Notes: generated by a model not told the origin, from the letters alone. A DNA stretch of 32,285 bases from Bondarzewia mesenterica (GCA_004802705.1 SGPL01000379.1:1-32285), one strand, 5' to 3'. Shown: positions 1-11,736, counted from the stretch's first letter. A program made the numbers and translations.

Positions 1-1
1 G

Positions 2-601
2 GACAAGTACCCGATTCCCATTCGTGGAAGGACGGGACAAACTGTTGAGGAATACTGGGCCTCTCAGGGCTGTCCCACGGCCTACCTCGGGACAACGCTT
101 CCAGGGTTTCCTAATTTTATCATGATAGCAGGTCAGTAGAAACATTCAAGTGAATTCAAACTGTAACTGACTGTCTTTTTCAGGACCAAATGCAGCTTCA
201 GGGCACGCATCTCTCACGTTCCTTGAGGAAACGCAGGTACATTCATTCCTTCGACTATCTCCTGTCCTCCCGAAATTATCGTCCTAATCGCCGTGACTTT
301 TCCAATTTGCGGCATGCAACAGGTCAATTACGCCCTGAAAGTCATCAAGCCCGTCATCGACAACCAGTTCGCCTCTGTAGAGCCTACCGTACACGCATCG
401 GAGTCCTACAATGGCCATATCCAACGCCGCCTCGCCGAGTCCGTCTTCACCCAATGTAGTTCTTGGTACCGCGTTGGCACAGGGGGCAAGATATTCAGTA
501 TGTGGCCAGGTCCGGTCACAACGTTTTGGTGGTGGACTCGGAAGGTGAGGTGGTCGGATTACCTTGTGTCGAGGAACAGAACAGGAGTTCCGGCGAGCTG
601 A
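2..601 (+). CDS. Baeyer-Villiger-type FAD monooxygenase, C-terminal part (5' end outside window)
   Basis: Flavin- and NADPH-dependent monooxygenase of the Baeyer-Villiger/flavin-monooxygenase class, which inserts oxygen next to a carbonyl. Only the last ~153 residues are here. Three exons join in frame: 2-131, 184-236 and 323-601, ending in TGA, with introns 132-183 and 237-322. The first exon reads into the family signature [10 protein letters not shown], and after the intron [10 protein letters not shown] followed by an acidic/Gln segment (FLEETQVNY), the usual BVMO order. The C-terminus has the aromatic stretch expected in this family ([15 protein letters not shown]). No frameshift or stop is visible in the part present. 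Substrate cannot be told. The family assignment is from motifs; the full N-terminal Rossmann folds lie upstream of the window. It is the first of several redox and methyl-transfer genes in the first 15 kb. Confidence 0.85.
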
Positions 602-2118
602 GTAGGGTCTGTGTAGAAGTGAGACAAGTGTGTCATGAGAATTCGCAACGCGCGCGGCTGTCTGTAGAATACGGCGACTGTGAATGCGTATAACGTCGCG
701 AATCAGTGGAGACCTATGTTGGAGACTGGGTGAACATATTTAGGTTGTTCCAAGGTAGACAGACCTCAACTGCATACTCTTCGGCTCATGGTTTGCTTCG
801 CTCACCTCGCAACTGTCCTGATTCAAAGATGTCACTCACCTGGGCTCGTCACGATTTGAATTCAGACAAGAAAATATGTATGTCACTGGCAGACTTCTCC
901 CATCCCATTTCCATTTCCACTGTCCAGAACTCCTCCTTGGACGTGTGCCTATGACGCAGATACAAATGAGTGATTCGTCACATGCTTTCGTACATTCTTG
1001 GGACACCAGGTACATATATAATATCGCAACCGGTCAAGAATGAATGATTAGTTGTTTCCGGAATTCTTCAATAGGAAAAGAAACTTTCAAAGAGGAAGAG
1101 AAACTGGAGACGGGTATTCGATGCCACGGTACGACGATGCGTCCGAACGGGCCCAATGCGTGTGACTGATAAGATCTAGCATCGTGCAGACACTTTGTGT
1201 TGTCAGATGTCTGTGAAACTCATGGAGCATGATGCATGATGGCTGAGAGAGTTGACGAATGCTGTTCTCGTTGGAGGTCAGTTGTCAGCATATTTAAGTT
1301 GTCAGAAGAGCATGAACTGAAGACGATTTCGTTCGGCGGGAACGTTGGAGACCCAAAACCAAGTGGGAACTCATCGAAGCATGGTGGGATTGTGGGGAAT
1401 GAAGCTGTACTTTCGAAGAAGATATGACATTGGAGGCTGAACATGGTTGAGAGTTATTAGTCGCACAAGGAGCGAAGGAGAACAGAGGGGAACGCGGAGT
1501 GCCGCAATGCGAATTGCGAATTGCTCGAGTTGTCATGACGTGATCTCCGAATCGTAAGGCAAAGTGCTTCATCCTCTTCTTACTCGCCCAGTCTCCCTCG
1601 ACCCCATCATTGGCAACTAGAATTCTTCCTTTCACCATCGGATACCAGGTTGTTCATGGACAAACCTACCAATCGAAGAAAGCAATTCTGAAAGTTCAGA
1701 CGAGTCGAGATGCGGTGAGAAGCACGAGGGGAGCTAGGATCTGGGATGAGATGCACGAGTACGTGGTCAGAGCGCGCACATTGACATACAATAAGGTGAG
1801 ATATCTATCCCTGAAATTTACTCACCACAATTGTTACGGGACCTGCACGAGCTTGGGTGAAGGAGAATGCACATTGCTGCTATCAATAAGCGGGCGCAAC
1901 GCACAGAACCGCAGAACGTAAAGGCAATCAACTGTTAGTGGGGGGAACAAAAGAATGAAGAGAACAAAAGGATCAGGTGCGTACTCCTCGCTTAAAATCT
2001 CGTCAGTCGCCCCAGCACCACCCCCGACATGCATCTTTTCCCTCGTCCTCCCATCTGCCACCACCACCATCATCTGCCCTCCACGACTTATATGCACAGA
2101 ACAACTGGCAGCGTGCAG
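602..2118. other. Intergenic, no recognisable gene
   Basis: About 1.5 kb with only short overlapping frames on both strands and no family motif. The longest (minus strand 1294-1638) lacks recognisable domains. I see no tRNA, tandem repeat or transposon end here. Confidence 0.5.
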
Positions 2119-3017
2119 TTAGCTTCTGCTGTGCGCCAGCGCCGCATCCATTACGCTGCCCTCATAGTGCCATAACACTGGATGCGGGCAATTGTCACCT
2201 GTGGTCCACCAGATAGGTTCGTGCCAGTCCGCGGTCCCATTGCTCCAGTATCGGATGCATGGTTCACATTTACCGTCATTGAAAAACGGTTGGTGGCTTG
2301 GCCCTTGCACCGACAACAGTGCAGTCTGGGGCACTGGCAAAGGCTCGAGGAAGAATACCTCGAGCCTGCCGTCCTGCAATGCATCGTTTGTTGGTATAGG
2401 GGCCTCGCCTTCCGCTTGTTGGAAAGCAGCGGATGACCCCCCTTTGTCCAGCTCTACAGTCTTGGTATCGTCGACTCTCCTTCCTTTTAGCAAGGGTGAG
2501 TGATCGTCATTACCTTCATCGCCGCAGCCTTCGCCCTCCGGCAAGTCGTCACCGCCGTCGTCGCTATCTTCATCTGAAATCTGTTTCCTTGACCTCTTCA
2601 TCCGCTTCTGCTGGTTCTTTTCTTCTGACGATGAGATTTCCCTGTCCAACGTTGTATTGCAAGGTCTGCGAGCGAGAAGGGGTTTGTCCTCCAACGCGCC
2701 GGTAAGAGACGAATCAGTCGATATATTCATGTACTTGGCCTGTCGATATGCCTGCACATAGATGGCGGCGGCTTCGTATAGATCTATATCCGCACCGATA
2801 TCTGCGTCAGAGTCCTTTGGAGGAAAGAAAAGGTCAGCGGGGAAGCTTATACCTGGTGACGAAGAGTGTTCGTTACCGGAGTCCTAGCCATGGCTTGCGA
2901 CGCCTTGTGCGCGATGGCGCTCAGTTTATTCGGCCGTGTTTGTGGCAGTTCGTTTTCCCTCTTGGCAGCCAGTGGTGAATTTTTCGAACAGATGGCGCCG
3001 GACGATGTTTTGTACAT
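2119..3017 (-). CDS. Hypothetical acidic protein with a basic nuclear-localisation-like stretch
   Basis: I do not recognise the family. On the minus strand two exons join in phase: 3017-2877 from an ATG (MYKTSSGAICSK...) and 2814-2119, giving about 278 residues. The intron 2876-2815 (62 nt) begins GTAACG, contains a CTGAC branch-like site and ends in a pyrimidine-rich CCAAAG. The middle has a Lys/Arg-rich patch (QQKRMKRSRKQ) followed by a run of Asp/Glu/Gly (DEDSDDGGDDLPEGEG), a combination common in nuclear proteins. The C-terminus is Trp/Cys/His-rich (KCEPCIRYW, EPIWW, NCPHPVLWHYE). Further 5' exons could exist. The strand choice rests on frame continuity and the splice signals only, so a wrong model is quite possible. 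Confidence 0.4.
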
Positions 3018-4864
3018 ATGGCGATAGACAATGTCGACAGGAATGCCCAAGTTGAAACGCTGTTGTCGCAAGGTGAGTAGGAGTAAATGAAAATTGGAAT
3101 TTGACGGTCCGTTCTTCTCAAATGACTGTCGGAGTCTGTCGCTTGCAGAAGCTGGCTTTGCATCCTTCCGATGAACGTAGGTCTCTAATTTATCTCAGCC
3201 GAAGGCAGGCCTGGATACGGTTTAAGAGATGATCGAGGATGGCGCGCTTCCCGTCTCTGTGTGTTCTTGTCCCTCAATATCCGAATCTTGTCTTCGCATG
3301 TCGAACCTTCAGCGGTGCGCCCGGTTCTCACTTGGACGGAGTCTGTACCCTCATCGGCGAAGAGGATCATGCAATATATATGGTGCCAGCCATCACCCGT
3401 TCCATCACGTCCGTGAATTTTGTAGACGGGCGACGAGGCGAGAAGGTGCTTATTCGAGTCGCAAAAAGCAGTCGTGATACTCGCTTTTTTCCCAGGGTGG
3501 CTGTTCGAGCGGACTTGAATCGCGACGATCTACATGCCATCCGCCCCTGAGAACCCGCCAGTTTACCTCTTCATCCACATTACCTCCGTGGGTCATTTTG
3601 TCATCTATATGTCAGTTGTCCGCTCTCTCCGCCGTCTCGCTTCGACTACGCAGACCCAACCTATCTGCACAGACTGTTTGACACCTCATTGCTTGGTTCA
3701 GACCGTCAGTGAACGTTTCAAACCATTGCTCGCGTTCTCATAGATATTTCCATGATTGGTCGGGTTGCGTTATCTTTATCATCGTGACGGGTGGCTTGCT
3801 TGAACGTAAGTCTTTGCTTGCACTGTGCAGGGTTACGGATCAGCATCTCTCTGAAACTCTCAACCTCATTGTCAGGCTACCACTCAGAACACCCACTCCA
3901 TCGATCACACATTAACTTTTCCAAGAAATCATCGGTAGGACTCACGGTTCCTCGTCAGGGACTTCCCCAGCTCTGTTGCACCTTCTGGTTAACCAAGTCC
4001 TTGGGGGAAGGACCTTGTTGAATCTGAGCATGCGCAATGGCATATGGTTTCTTTGTACCCAGCTCGGCGGGCTTGCTCTCCTAAATTACTCTCAAATTGT
4101 GCACCATCTGACTGACAGCTTTTCGCGCATTGGAACAGTTCCGTTGCCCGTCCTCCTCTTTTTTGCTTCTCTTTCGCGTCGGGTTTGCTGTGACAGTCTC
4201 CCGCTCGCCATTTTACATCTCCGCTTTGAACATTCTTATAGCGCCATGCGGCGCTCCTCGTGCTTGAGCATCCANGACCACCGATANCTATCTATATTTC
4301 AATNCTTGCNCCAATCGGTTCCTCGNTTTTNATTTCGCNGGCGAGCCATTCTTGACCGCTACTCCCACNGGAATCCTGGNCGGTTGAGGAGTAATGAAAT
4401 NGAAGTACACCNAGGCACGCTNCAGTCNTTTGAGACAATNTCTNTNTCAATGNTTTTGAAGGAAGCGTGCACNATACAATACCTAAGCTGNGACTANNAT
4501 GACNGTACTANTTTGTACCANGACAGTTATNGGTTTGGTACGAAGTGAGGTCGAATGAGAATGCNTTGCAAGCAAGAAAACAANAAATGTAGAAANAANG
4601 CCTCGGGCCCGCCGTCCTGCGNCTGATCATTCGCNGNCAGNAGNGCTGNTTTCAATNNTNTGTCTACTCTCAATCACCTTACCGCCGCCACTCCATCGAG
4701 CCCCAACCTGCCATATGCTCCAACGGACTCACTCTGCCTCGATCTCAAGTCCANTCCGCNGNNGATCTGTGCCATACCTTACCGGCTTGGNGCCACAGTG
4801 AAGGACTTGTGCGAANGNCTGCTANNNTTGANTTCANAATANTCGTTGNATTGTNGTAGACCAC
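3018..4864. other. Unassigned region, possibly gene debris; N-rich from 4275
   Basis: Several open frames on the plus strand (for example 3239-3550, 103 residues, and 3976-4548) show no motif I know and cannot be linked by convincing splice sites. A strong plus-strand intron-like element sits at 3073-3146 (GTGAGT...TTGCAG) without a clear host frame. From 4275 on, single N bases every 10-40 nt make coding calls unreliable. Confidence 0.35.
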
Positions 4865-5987
4865 TCACCTGTCCTGCCAGGGTCTCTGTNGTAGATACGT
4901 GTANTCCCAAANCCANANCTTCTCCATCACAATTCGATGTTTNATCGCGANGGCTTCGCACAGACNACAGTGGGCCCTTCTCATCCTCTCTGGCNGCCCT
5001 GANGAATCGAAACAGGTCTCNGGTAGAAACATCTTGCAGGACANACAACGTCTATCTCTGACGCGATCTGGCTCCGCCAAAGCATCTATCANNAACACGT
5101 CTTTTTGGACNGAACGGATCGTCTTCNGTGACCAGCTCATAGANNCCGCGCCGAGAGACGTAGCGGTCGCACNGGCTCAGGAGAATCCGGANCCTATNAG
5201 GGTCTGAGTGAGGTATGACCCCAACCGTGCGGAAGCGCAAATACAGACGGCCGATGATGCAGACGTCGGTCGCGGCATGTNGGAGTAANTCAGAAGGNAG
5301 CGGGNGTTTCAACCAAACCGCATCACCATGTAGGCGAAGCATTTCTACAGTTTTGNCTGAGGCGACAGCAGCGTGTCATTGTAAAACGAAAATTGGNNAT
5401 ATAACTTACTAATACGTACCNTTTCGCATTAGTCTCNAANCGCTAAATCCCTCTTCATCCAAACAAGTCTGGAGNCCCAGCAACGAGTGAGTTCCCTCCA
5501 GCAGCTCCAAGTGTTGTTGTGTGAAATCTTTCCCGAATTGCAGACGTGANAGTCTGTCGATNCGGGCCGCCTCGCCCTCTCCAGAGATACTNGAGAACCG
5601 TGACAAGANCTCCGCGAGTTGCAGATNTAGGACAGACTGCAGACGAACTCCGAACNNGGTAAAGATCTCTATGGAGTCCATCCGACCATCCCACATGACC
5701 TTCGTCGTGCCCTTGCGNCCNAGGAATGCCTGTATGTTGACCATCGCACGTCTCGAAGAGGACTTTCTGAGNGCGCAGATGTCGATCAGGAATACATGGN
5801 GTGATGCATTTTGTTTGAGGCTGGGTGTGCAGATGCAGAGAAGAGAGAGTNCACCCTCGGGAGTGCCGATAGACTTGCCCACGCAGTGNACCACGACTTG
5901 AGGTTTGGTGCGCAATGTACGGATGGCTTCAACGACGGCGGCGCGAGTCGTGCATACCGTATAGTCTACTTGAACAGNATCAGACAT
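4865..5987 (-). pseudogene. 3'-5' exonuclease (DEDD)-domain protein, probably inactivated
   Basis: Fungal 3'-5' exonuclease-domain family (RNase D/WRN-type fold), which removes nucleotides from nucleic-acid 3' ends. Exon 1 runs 5987-5420 from ATG (MSD.VQVDYTVCTTRAA), intron 5419-5357 (GTACGT...CCTCAG), exon 2 from 5356. Recognisable blocks: CVGKSIGTPEG, FLIDIC, KVMWDGRMDSIEIFT, VL.LQLAE, then KTVEMLRLHGDAVWLK and LL.HAATDVCIIGRLYLRF, and a Cys-rich tail (DRRC.SC...RRAHC.LCEA). The first catalytic motif, normally Asp-x-Glu before Gly-Lys-Ser, reads His-Cys-Val, so two metal ligands are gone, while the WDGRMD Asp remains. The Cys-rich tail lies in another frame than the preceding part (shift near 5100-5130, next to N bases). 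Decay or poor sequence are both possible. The first ~20 codons are copied at 27318-27379. Confidence 0.65.
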
Positions 5988-8101
5988 TGAATGNGTAGAC
6001 AATGCTTNGCCTTGGGGGNTATAAGTGTTGTTGTTGTTGGAGNGACCTTGCTGCGTGCAACATGTGGGANGCCACTTCATATGCCAGCACATGTGCATAG
6101 ACTGCGGAAATCTTGATATGCANATTGGAATGGACGAAGGCCGCTTCCGACTGCGCCTTCCCGAGTGGGCAAGCAGAGCTTCCAGATCATGTCAGCAGGA
6201 CGGAGGTGCNCGACGCAACACAGGAATCTAGAANCAAGGCAGAANTTCGAATGAGAACAGAGACCATGATTCAACAACGCACAGTGGGGTAGGAGGNACT
6301 GNAGGCTACAGCATGTCAACACAATCGCTCGTCCTTACGTACAAGCACAACACGTCAAGGCATATGCTCNAAGTATACACACAGACCAACGCCTAGACTC
6401 GACATCTGGGTGGAGAGTCCATATTAAATACTCTCTGCTTTGGATTCTTCGACGTCGGAGTCTATAACAAATCCCTTCGTCCACATCCTCTCAGGGTCAT
6501 ATTTCGCCTTTAACTTCCTGAGTTTCGCGAGATTGAGGCCAAAGACGGCCTCGGCTGGCTCATCGCCTTGTGCCATGTTAAGCAACAGGCCCAGATCGTG
6601 TCCCGTCTTCTGAATGTTCGTCTGACGGATAAAGGCAGCGGTGGATGTGACAAAAGCCCGGGACACTTCGTCTGTCTCAGGACGCGAGTTCCTGTATACA
6701 ATGTGTGAACTTGGTCGATTGCCAGCAAGCATGACATCAGCATACCGTCCTTGGATGGCGACAGAATAGTGAGGGTATCGGACGGAAAATGCTGTGTCCT
6801 CCCTTCTCACTTCCGCGACTTTCTCTGACTTGCGGGTGTCCCNAATAACCATGCTCCNCCTCGCATCTTCATTTTCTTCTGTGAATTTGCACCAGCGCGT
6901 CCAAACCNCCATCANCATATCGGTCCACAGGTCAATGAACGGTACTCCTCGGANGATAAGACGACGTGGAGCNGAAGAAAGCGCCGCGTCGGACGCGTGA
7001 GAGACAATNAGTTGATCTGGAGCTGAAGTTACTTTATCGATAAGAGGAGCTATATCGGAGCGGAATGGTGCCAAAATATTTGCNGTAGAGCGAGTGGTGG
7101 CNNCAGNGATCCAAGGTGTGACGACAACCNTTGGCTAAAGCGAATGAGTTGAGAACATAGATAAAATTGTAGCAAGGTCGGACTNACTTGGAAATGAGGG
7201 GCCGGACGAGTGAACATGAGACCCACTTTCTCATGCACGGTCGCGGTCGTCACGAATTCCTGTCAGGACGTTCATGAGAGCCAGAAGTAGCACATGGGGA
7301 GATGTACCATACTTGGATGACCTTGAGTACATCGGGGAATACNGTTCCTGAGTACACCAAAGAACCGATTGTTGACGGACCAGGTGAAGGAAAGGTTCTC
7401 AGCANGAATTCAACAANGATACCAAACTGGCATCCGCCACCTTCAAACATATCATTCAGTNGGAGACAAAAACGATTTGCATCGTTCAAGCCGCACCTCG
7501 TACTTATGGCCCAGAACAGGTCAGGCTCTTTCGTGACGCCGGTGTCGATGATGCGACCATCGGCGAGAACGACTTTTGCCGCTACCATGTTGTCTAACCC
7601 CAATCCATGCTCGGCAGTTAAATTACCATATGCCCCACCCAGAAGCGAACCACCGACTCCGACGAACCATAGAGGTGCGCCGACGACCTCGAAACCCTCT
7701 TGCTACCCAATTCGTAGACATCACCCCAGTTGGCACCTCCCTGAACAATAACAGTAGATGTATCTGCGGAAAGCGTAACTTTCTTCAAGATCGATGGATC
7801 GATGGCGACACCTCCTTGTGAACTGGACCAGGTCGAGGAATGACAACCTCCGCCCTTGACCGCGATCTCCAGCTTGCGGGACGACGTGAATGATATGATG
7901 GTCGATATGTCCGTATAGACCGCGGGTTGAGCAACACATGCTGCCTCGAGGACAGACAGATCCGAGTTACGCCGCAGGGCCTCGCTGTACCAGGCGACGT
8001 GGGGGACAGTACATTGCCTTGTATTTTGCCTTGCGGGTGGTGAGCTATGTCAGTCATAAGAGAAGGGAGCGGCAAATTGAAGCTGGTAAATACTCAGATT
8101 A
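5926..8101. repeat. Segmental duplication, copy A (~2.18 kb)
   Basis: This stretch matches 27318-29488 in the same orientation almost base for base apart from scattered substitutions, small indels and the N bases. It carries the 5' end of the exonuclease-like gene, the gap between the two genes and a whole berberine-bridge-type oxidase gene. Homology stops inside exonuclease codon ~20 at one end and just upstream of the oxidase start at the other. Copy A continues into the rest of the exonuclease gene, so it is the more complete arrangement and probably the older one. Confidence 0.9.
6424..8077 (-). pseudogene. Berberine-bridge-type FAD oxidase, copy A, frameshifted
   Basis: FAD-linked oxidase of the PCMH/BBE superfamily. 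Compared with copy B (27812-29464) it has lost the start codon (ATT in place of ATG at 8077-8075), has a 1-bp deletion near 7990, a 1-bp deletion near 7700 and a 4-bp insertion near 7502-7507, all within the first (FAD-binding) exon. The second half (7074-6424) is open and complete, reading through ...GRYADVMLAGNRPSSH and ending with KAKYDPERMWTKGFVID, the usual BBE C-terminal block, apart from N bases. The three downstream introns match those of copy B. It can therefore not make the whole enzyme. Damage is complementary to copy B, which is intact in the N-terminal half and has a stop in the C-terminal half. Confidence 0.8.
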
Positions 8102-8778
8102 CTTATGTCGAGTCGAGCTTTCGACCTTCGTATAGATTTAAATTAAATTAAAGGAGGTCAACTTCATCCTGTCTTATCGTGGGAATCTATTTCCTTAAGT
8201 CACGAGTTCTTGGTTGGAGAGCCCTTAAGGAACGATTCCCTATTCGGGAATCGTAACTGTCCAGCAGTGCCGTCGGCACCAACGTCGGCATCTCGTCGGA
8301 GTTTGATGGTCACTGACACAGATCGGACTCTTCAGAGACTTGATCTACTCTGGTTCGAACTACCGCTCGAGTATGTTGTATCAAGGGTCTTCCAGACTTC
8401 CATCCATTCAATCTCTGTTCCCGTTGGTAGACATCAAGGGTATCTTCCAACCATTCAGTCCCCCGCTCACAGTTGGCCACGGCAAAACACCCATCGGGCT
8501 CCCACGAATCAGCCGGATGAATGAATTGGAGAGAGGCGGGGATGCTCATGGACTCGCAAGTGCTCGATCAGCAATGCTAGGAGGTATGAATTATCTACAT
8601 AGTCCCTTGTGACAGCTAGAATAATGTATCTTCACCAAAGGGCCGTCGGAAGGTTGTCAGGCAAACCCCTGCAGGAATCACTGGTCCATGAGAGGTATTC
8701 GTCTTTAGGCCTTAGGCTTCATATAGCACTTACTGCGCTTTCAGGTCGAATGCAGTATCGCTTGCGTGAGGTTTCGCC
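8102..8778. other. Intergenic, no recognisable gene
   Basis: Between the oxidase relic and the O-methyltransferase relic. A minus-strand frame 8549-8310 (79 residues, with SWEPDGCFAVANCERG) looks coding-like but matches no family I know and has no splice partners. Contains the small hairpin listed separately. Confidence 0.4.
8232..8254. repeat. Perfect 9-bp inverted repeat with 5-nt loop
   Basis: ACGATTCCC and GGGAATCGT are exact reverse complements separated by TATTC. No gene nearby gives it an obvious role. It could be a chance hairpin or a protein-binding dyad. Confidence 0.6.
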
Positions 8779-10441
8779 ATGAGTACTACAAAGATAAGCT
8801 GCATAGCCTTTCTATCCTAAATCACGTCTGCCACCGAAGACGTAATCCGTCAGTATGAGCTCGCTGGATGCGACATTCCCTCTCTCGAGACGACAACAGA
8901 GTCTCAGCTGCCTGAAGACACGACTGCTTTGAAGAAAGCACTTCGTGTGCTCGATGGCGCATGTCACCAGCTCTGCACCACGCTGACGCCCCCGGCCCTC
9001 ACCATGTTCACCGCAAGTCACCCTGTCGTTTTCGATTCAGAGCTGGAATATTTTGTGGTAGCGCTCTTTGGCCACGGTCGACGTAGCCTGCATCCGCATC
9101 GTTGTGAACGCGAACATAGCGGACGTGATCAGCGATCGTCCAGAAGCAATGCACATTCAAGCGTCACGACAATCCGTCCTCTGCGCTGGTCAAGAACAGA
9201 ACCAACGAGTTCAACAACATCACCGTATCCCATCGATATTTTGGTGGATCTCTAATTTGGCGCCTCATTCGATGCGCGTCGGTCATCATTCGCGTATGGC
9301 ATTAAGCACGATATCCCTGACGGCACGATGTTCGACTGTTTCCACAACACGTAACTCCATTAAATTGTTGGGAACAGCATCCACTGATGGTCGACATACT
9401 AGCCTGCATCCAGTGAGGGAAAAATACACATCTACTCCTGCAGCGGACACCGGTCTGAAAGATTGTTCGGCAATTTCAGCGTTCGATGGTAGGCATCCCA
9501 TATATATTAGGCCACGGAGCTGTCGCCAACGTATGCGTTAAACTTCCTTCACCGGTATCCCGTCTAACTCTCCTTAGAATACCCATGGGCGAACCTCCCT
9601 CAAGGTACAACCGTGTGCGACGTTGGAGGCGGCGCTGGAACAGTGTCGATCGAGTTGGCAAAGGCGTATTCAAATCTTCATCTGACCTTGTAAGACCTCT
9701 CGGATGTTTTAGAGCAATCCAGACGGGTTTTAACAGAGCCTCCCATCTCCGGGTACTCTCAGGAATACCATCTCATTTTAGCTCCGGAGGAAGCACTACC
9801 CAGTCGCTATTGAAGAAAAGCTCATCGATTTCGTTCCGTTCGAATTTTTGCAAGAATAGTCTATGAAAAACCAGGACATTCATCATGTCTGTGTCTGCAT
9901 GCCGGTCATGCTCGAAAATACGCCGATGAAGGCATGAATACACCAAATCGTTCGCGATTGGCCAGCCGACGCCTGTGTTAGGATCTTGAGGGATGTTCGT
10001 AAGGCCATGAAGCTGGGCTGCCGCATCCTCATCCGTACGTCATCGGATCGTGACCTGACCTTCCCCGGCTCTAATGTACACCTTTCTAGATAATACAAAC
10101 ATCGCCAGTACCGCATCTCTTGATCACAACTACGGCGCCGAAGCAGTGTGTGCTCCGCTCCTCTCCTTGGCCGAAATCTGACAGGAACTGCGTCTCCCAG
10201 GCTCCGAGCTGCTGCCAAACTATGGCTTTGGAAGCATTCGGTCGCATCTGCAAGCTGTCAATATTCTCATTCTGCTGAATGCCGGCCTTGACGAGTTCAA
10301 AGACTGAGGTACGTACCTAACCTGTCAGGTTGCAGACTATCGTGCAGATGTTATTGTCACAGAATGCGGGCGGGTTTACGCATCGTCAAGGTATAGAATT
10401 TCTTGGAGACGGGTCTAGAGGAATTTAAAGCTGAGATGTAA
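8779..10441 (+). pseudogene. Fungal O-methyltransferase, heavily mutated pseudogene
   Basis: Relic of a SAM-dependent O-methyltransferase (plant/fungal caffeate-OMT-like type). Family blocks appear in order: LRVLDGACHQLC (N-terminal dimerisation region, ~8940), ATVDVACIRIVVNANIADVI (~9069), SFAYGIKHDIPDGTMFD (~9285), ERLFGNFSVRW (~9460), the SAM motif TTVCDVGGGAGTVSIELAKA (~9610), IHQIVRDWPADACVRILRDV (~9940), LLPNYGFGSI (~10210) and ETGLEEF near the end. Several frame changes and at least five stops break it: TAA at 8818-8820 (codon 14), TAA at 9691-9693 just after the SAM domain where the family has Gln, TAG at 9857-9859, TGA at 10179-10181 and TAG at 10394-10396 where the family has Trp. 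No functional product is possible. It lies among other redox and methyl-transfer relics. Confidence 0.85.
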
Positions 10442-11736
10442 GGACTTCATGTATGTTCTTCGAGTATGAGTGATACCGAATCTCTGTACTTACGAATCCG
10501 AGATTCGAGTGCAAGAATCCAAAATGACGAGGGATGCCATCTTTTCGATTACGCGAATGCCACAGAAATTGCCCAATCCTCAATAAATAGCTGTATTCGT
10601 CCCACACCGATTAAGGAGCATTATTACAGCGAGCTGGAACTCGAGATATAAATGGTAGACGCACGTTTGAGGAGTGGGCGTTTGGCTCGCGAGTGAACTC
10701 GCTGACGCGAGGAGCTTCCTTGCAGCACTCATAGCCCCCATACAGATATAGGATCAGAAGGGTGGAAGCGTCCGTCGATAAGATAATTTGGTGTCTTCTG
10801 AGTCTGGAAAGTGCTTGGAATCCATTGTCGAGACCTAAAGTAAGCAGAAACCCAAAGTGGGCAGAAAAGACGCTGCAACATGAGACTCGGATTTAAAAAG
10901 ATTCTTGCCTGTGCATCGTGCATGGAGCGGCTTCCGCTTGTGTTTGGACTTGGAGTGCTCGTGAGATCTGAATTCTATTGAGACGCCTGCGGTTCGCCTG
11001 GCGCCGACTGTGTCTGAATGTCGCTTCGTGAGGACCGTAGTTGCCATGAAGAGAACTGGAAGCGAACGTGAGCCATCGCAACGTGACTCCACGAAACCAA
11101 AAGTAACGAGTCCGGCCTAACAAAAAATAACATGTTTATCTCGTTTTGCAATGGGAACGGCAATGTACTCACTGTCTTCATACGTGTACCTGTGGCATCA
11201 CACATCTGGCGCATGATGAATCAGTGAGATGGGGTGCATAGACTTGAATATGCATGCGCACCATACATATGCCCAGTGGGAGGCAGGGCGAGTTCGTCGG
11301 CGGTGAGAGATGCAGCACGCCTTCCTTCACTCGGACAATTCCGAATGCGACCGGCGTCAGAAGCCTAGCCCTCGGTCTTCGCTTCTCGGAAATAATACGT
11401 TCATATTGCTTTATCGACGAACAGACCCCGGGAACCACGTCATCACCGTGGCGCTGGACGACGACTCGGAATCTTATCTGGGGCCAACCAAGTTTGGAAT
11501 GAAGCTCATGCTCTCCAGTTAAGGACTAGTCTCCCAGTCGCAGATTGTAGACACTTCCTTCAACGCTTCGTACCTCAGGATATCAGCCGAGACCGATCAA
11601 AGATGGTGTAGAAGATGCTCTGATGTTCTGACTGTGTCATCTTGCGCAGCAGTAGAAGCCAGACATGTCACTTGAAGGCTGTACATGGGACCGTATAGTG
11701 CTTCACTTCGTCCGGGAGAAAGTGCCTGGGAACATT
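10442..11736. other. Intergenic, no recognisable gene
   Basis: About 1.3 kb of short overlapping frames. A frame ending at 11522 (VITVALDDDSESYLGPTKFG) looks mildly coding-like but cannot be extended or identified. The last ~200 bp presumably holds the upstream control region of the ICMT-like gene. Confidence 0.45.

Noticed and set aside
1294..1638. 114-residue minus-strand frame
   Set aside because: No ATG-supported splice partners, no recognisable domain and overlapping frames on both strands; looks like chance.
3976..4548. 190-residue open frame on the plus strand
   Set aside because: More than half of it lies in N-peppered sequence, where undefined codons cannot act as stops; no motif.
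10835..11214. Overlapping minus-strand frames of 76-85 residues
   Set aside because: Mutually overlapping, low-complexity Ser/Arg/His-rich translations with no family motif or splice structure.
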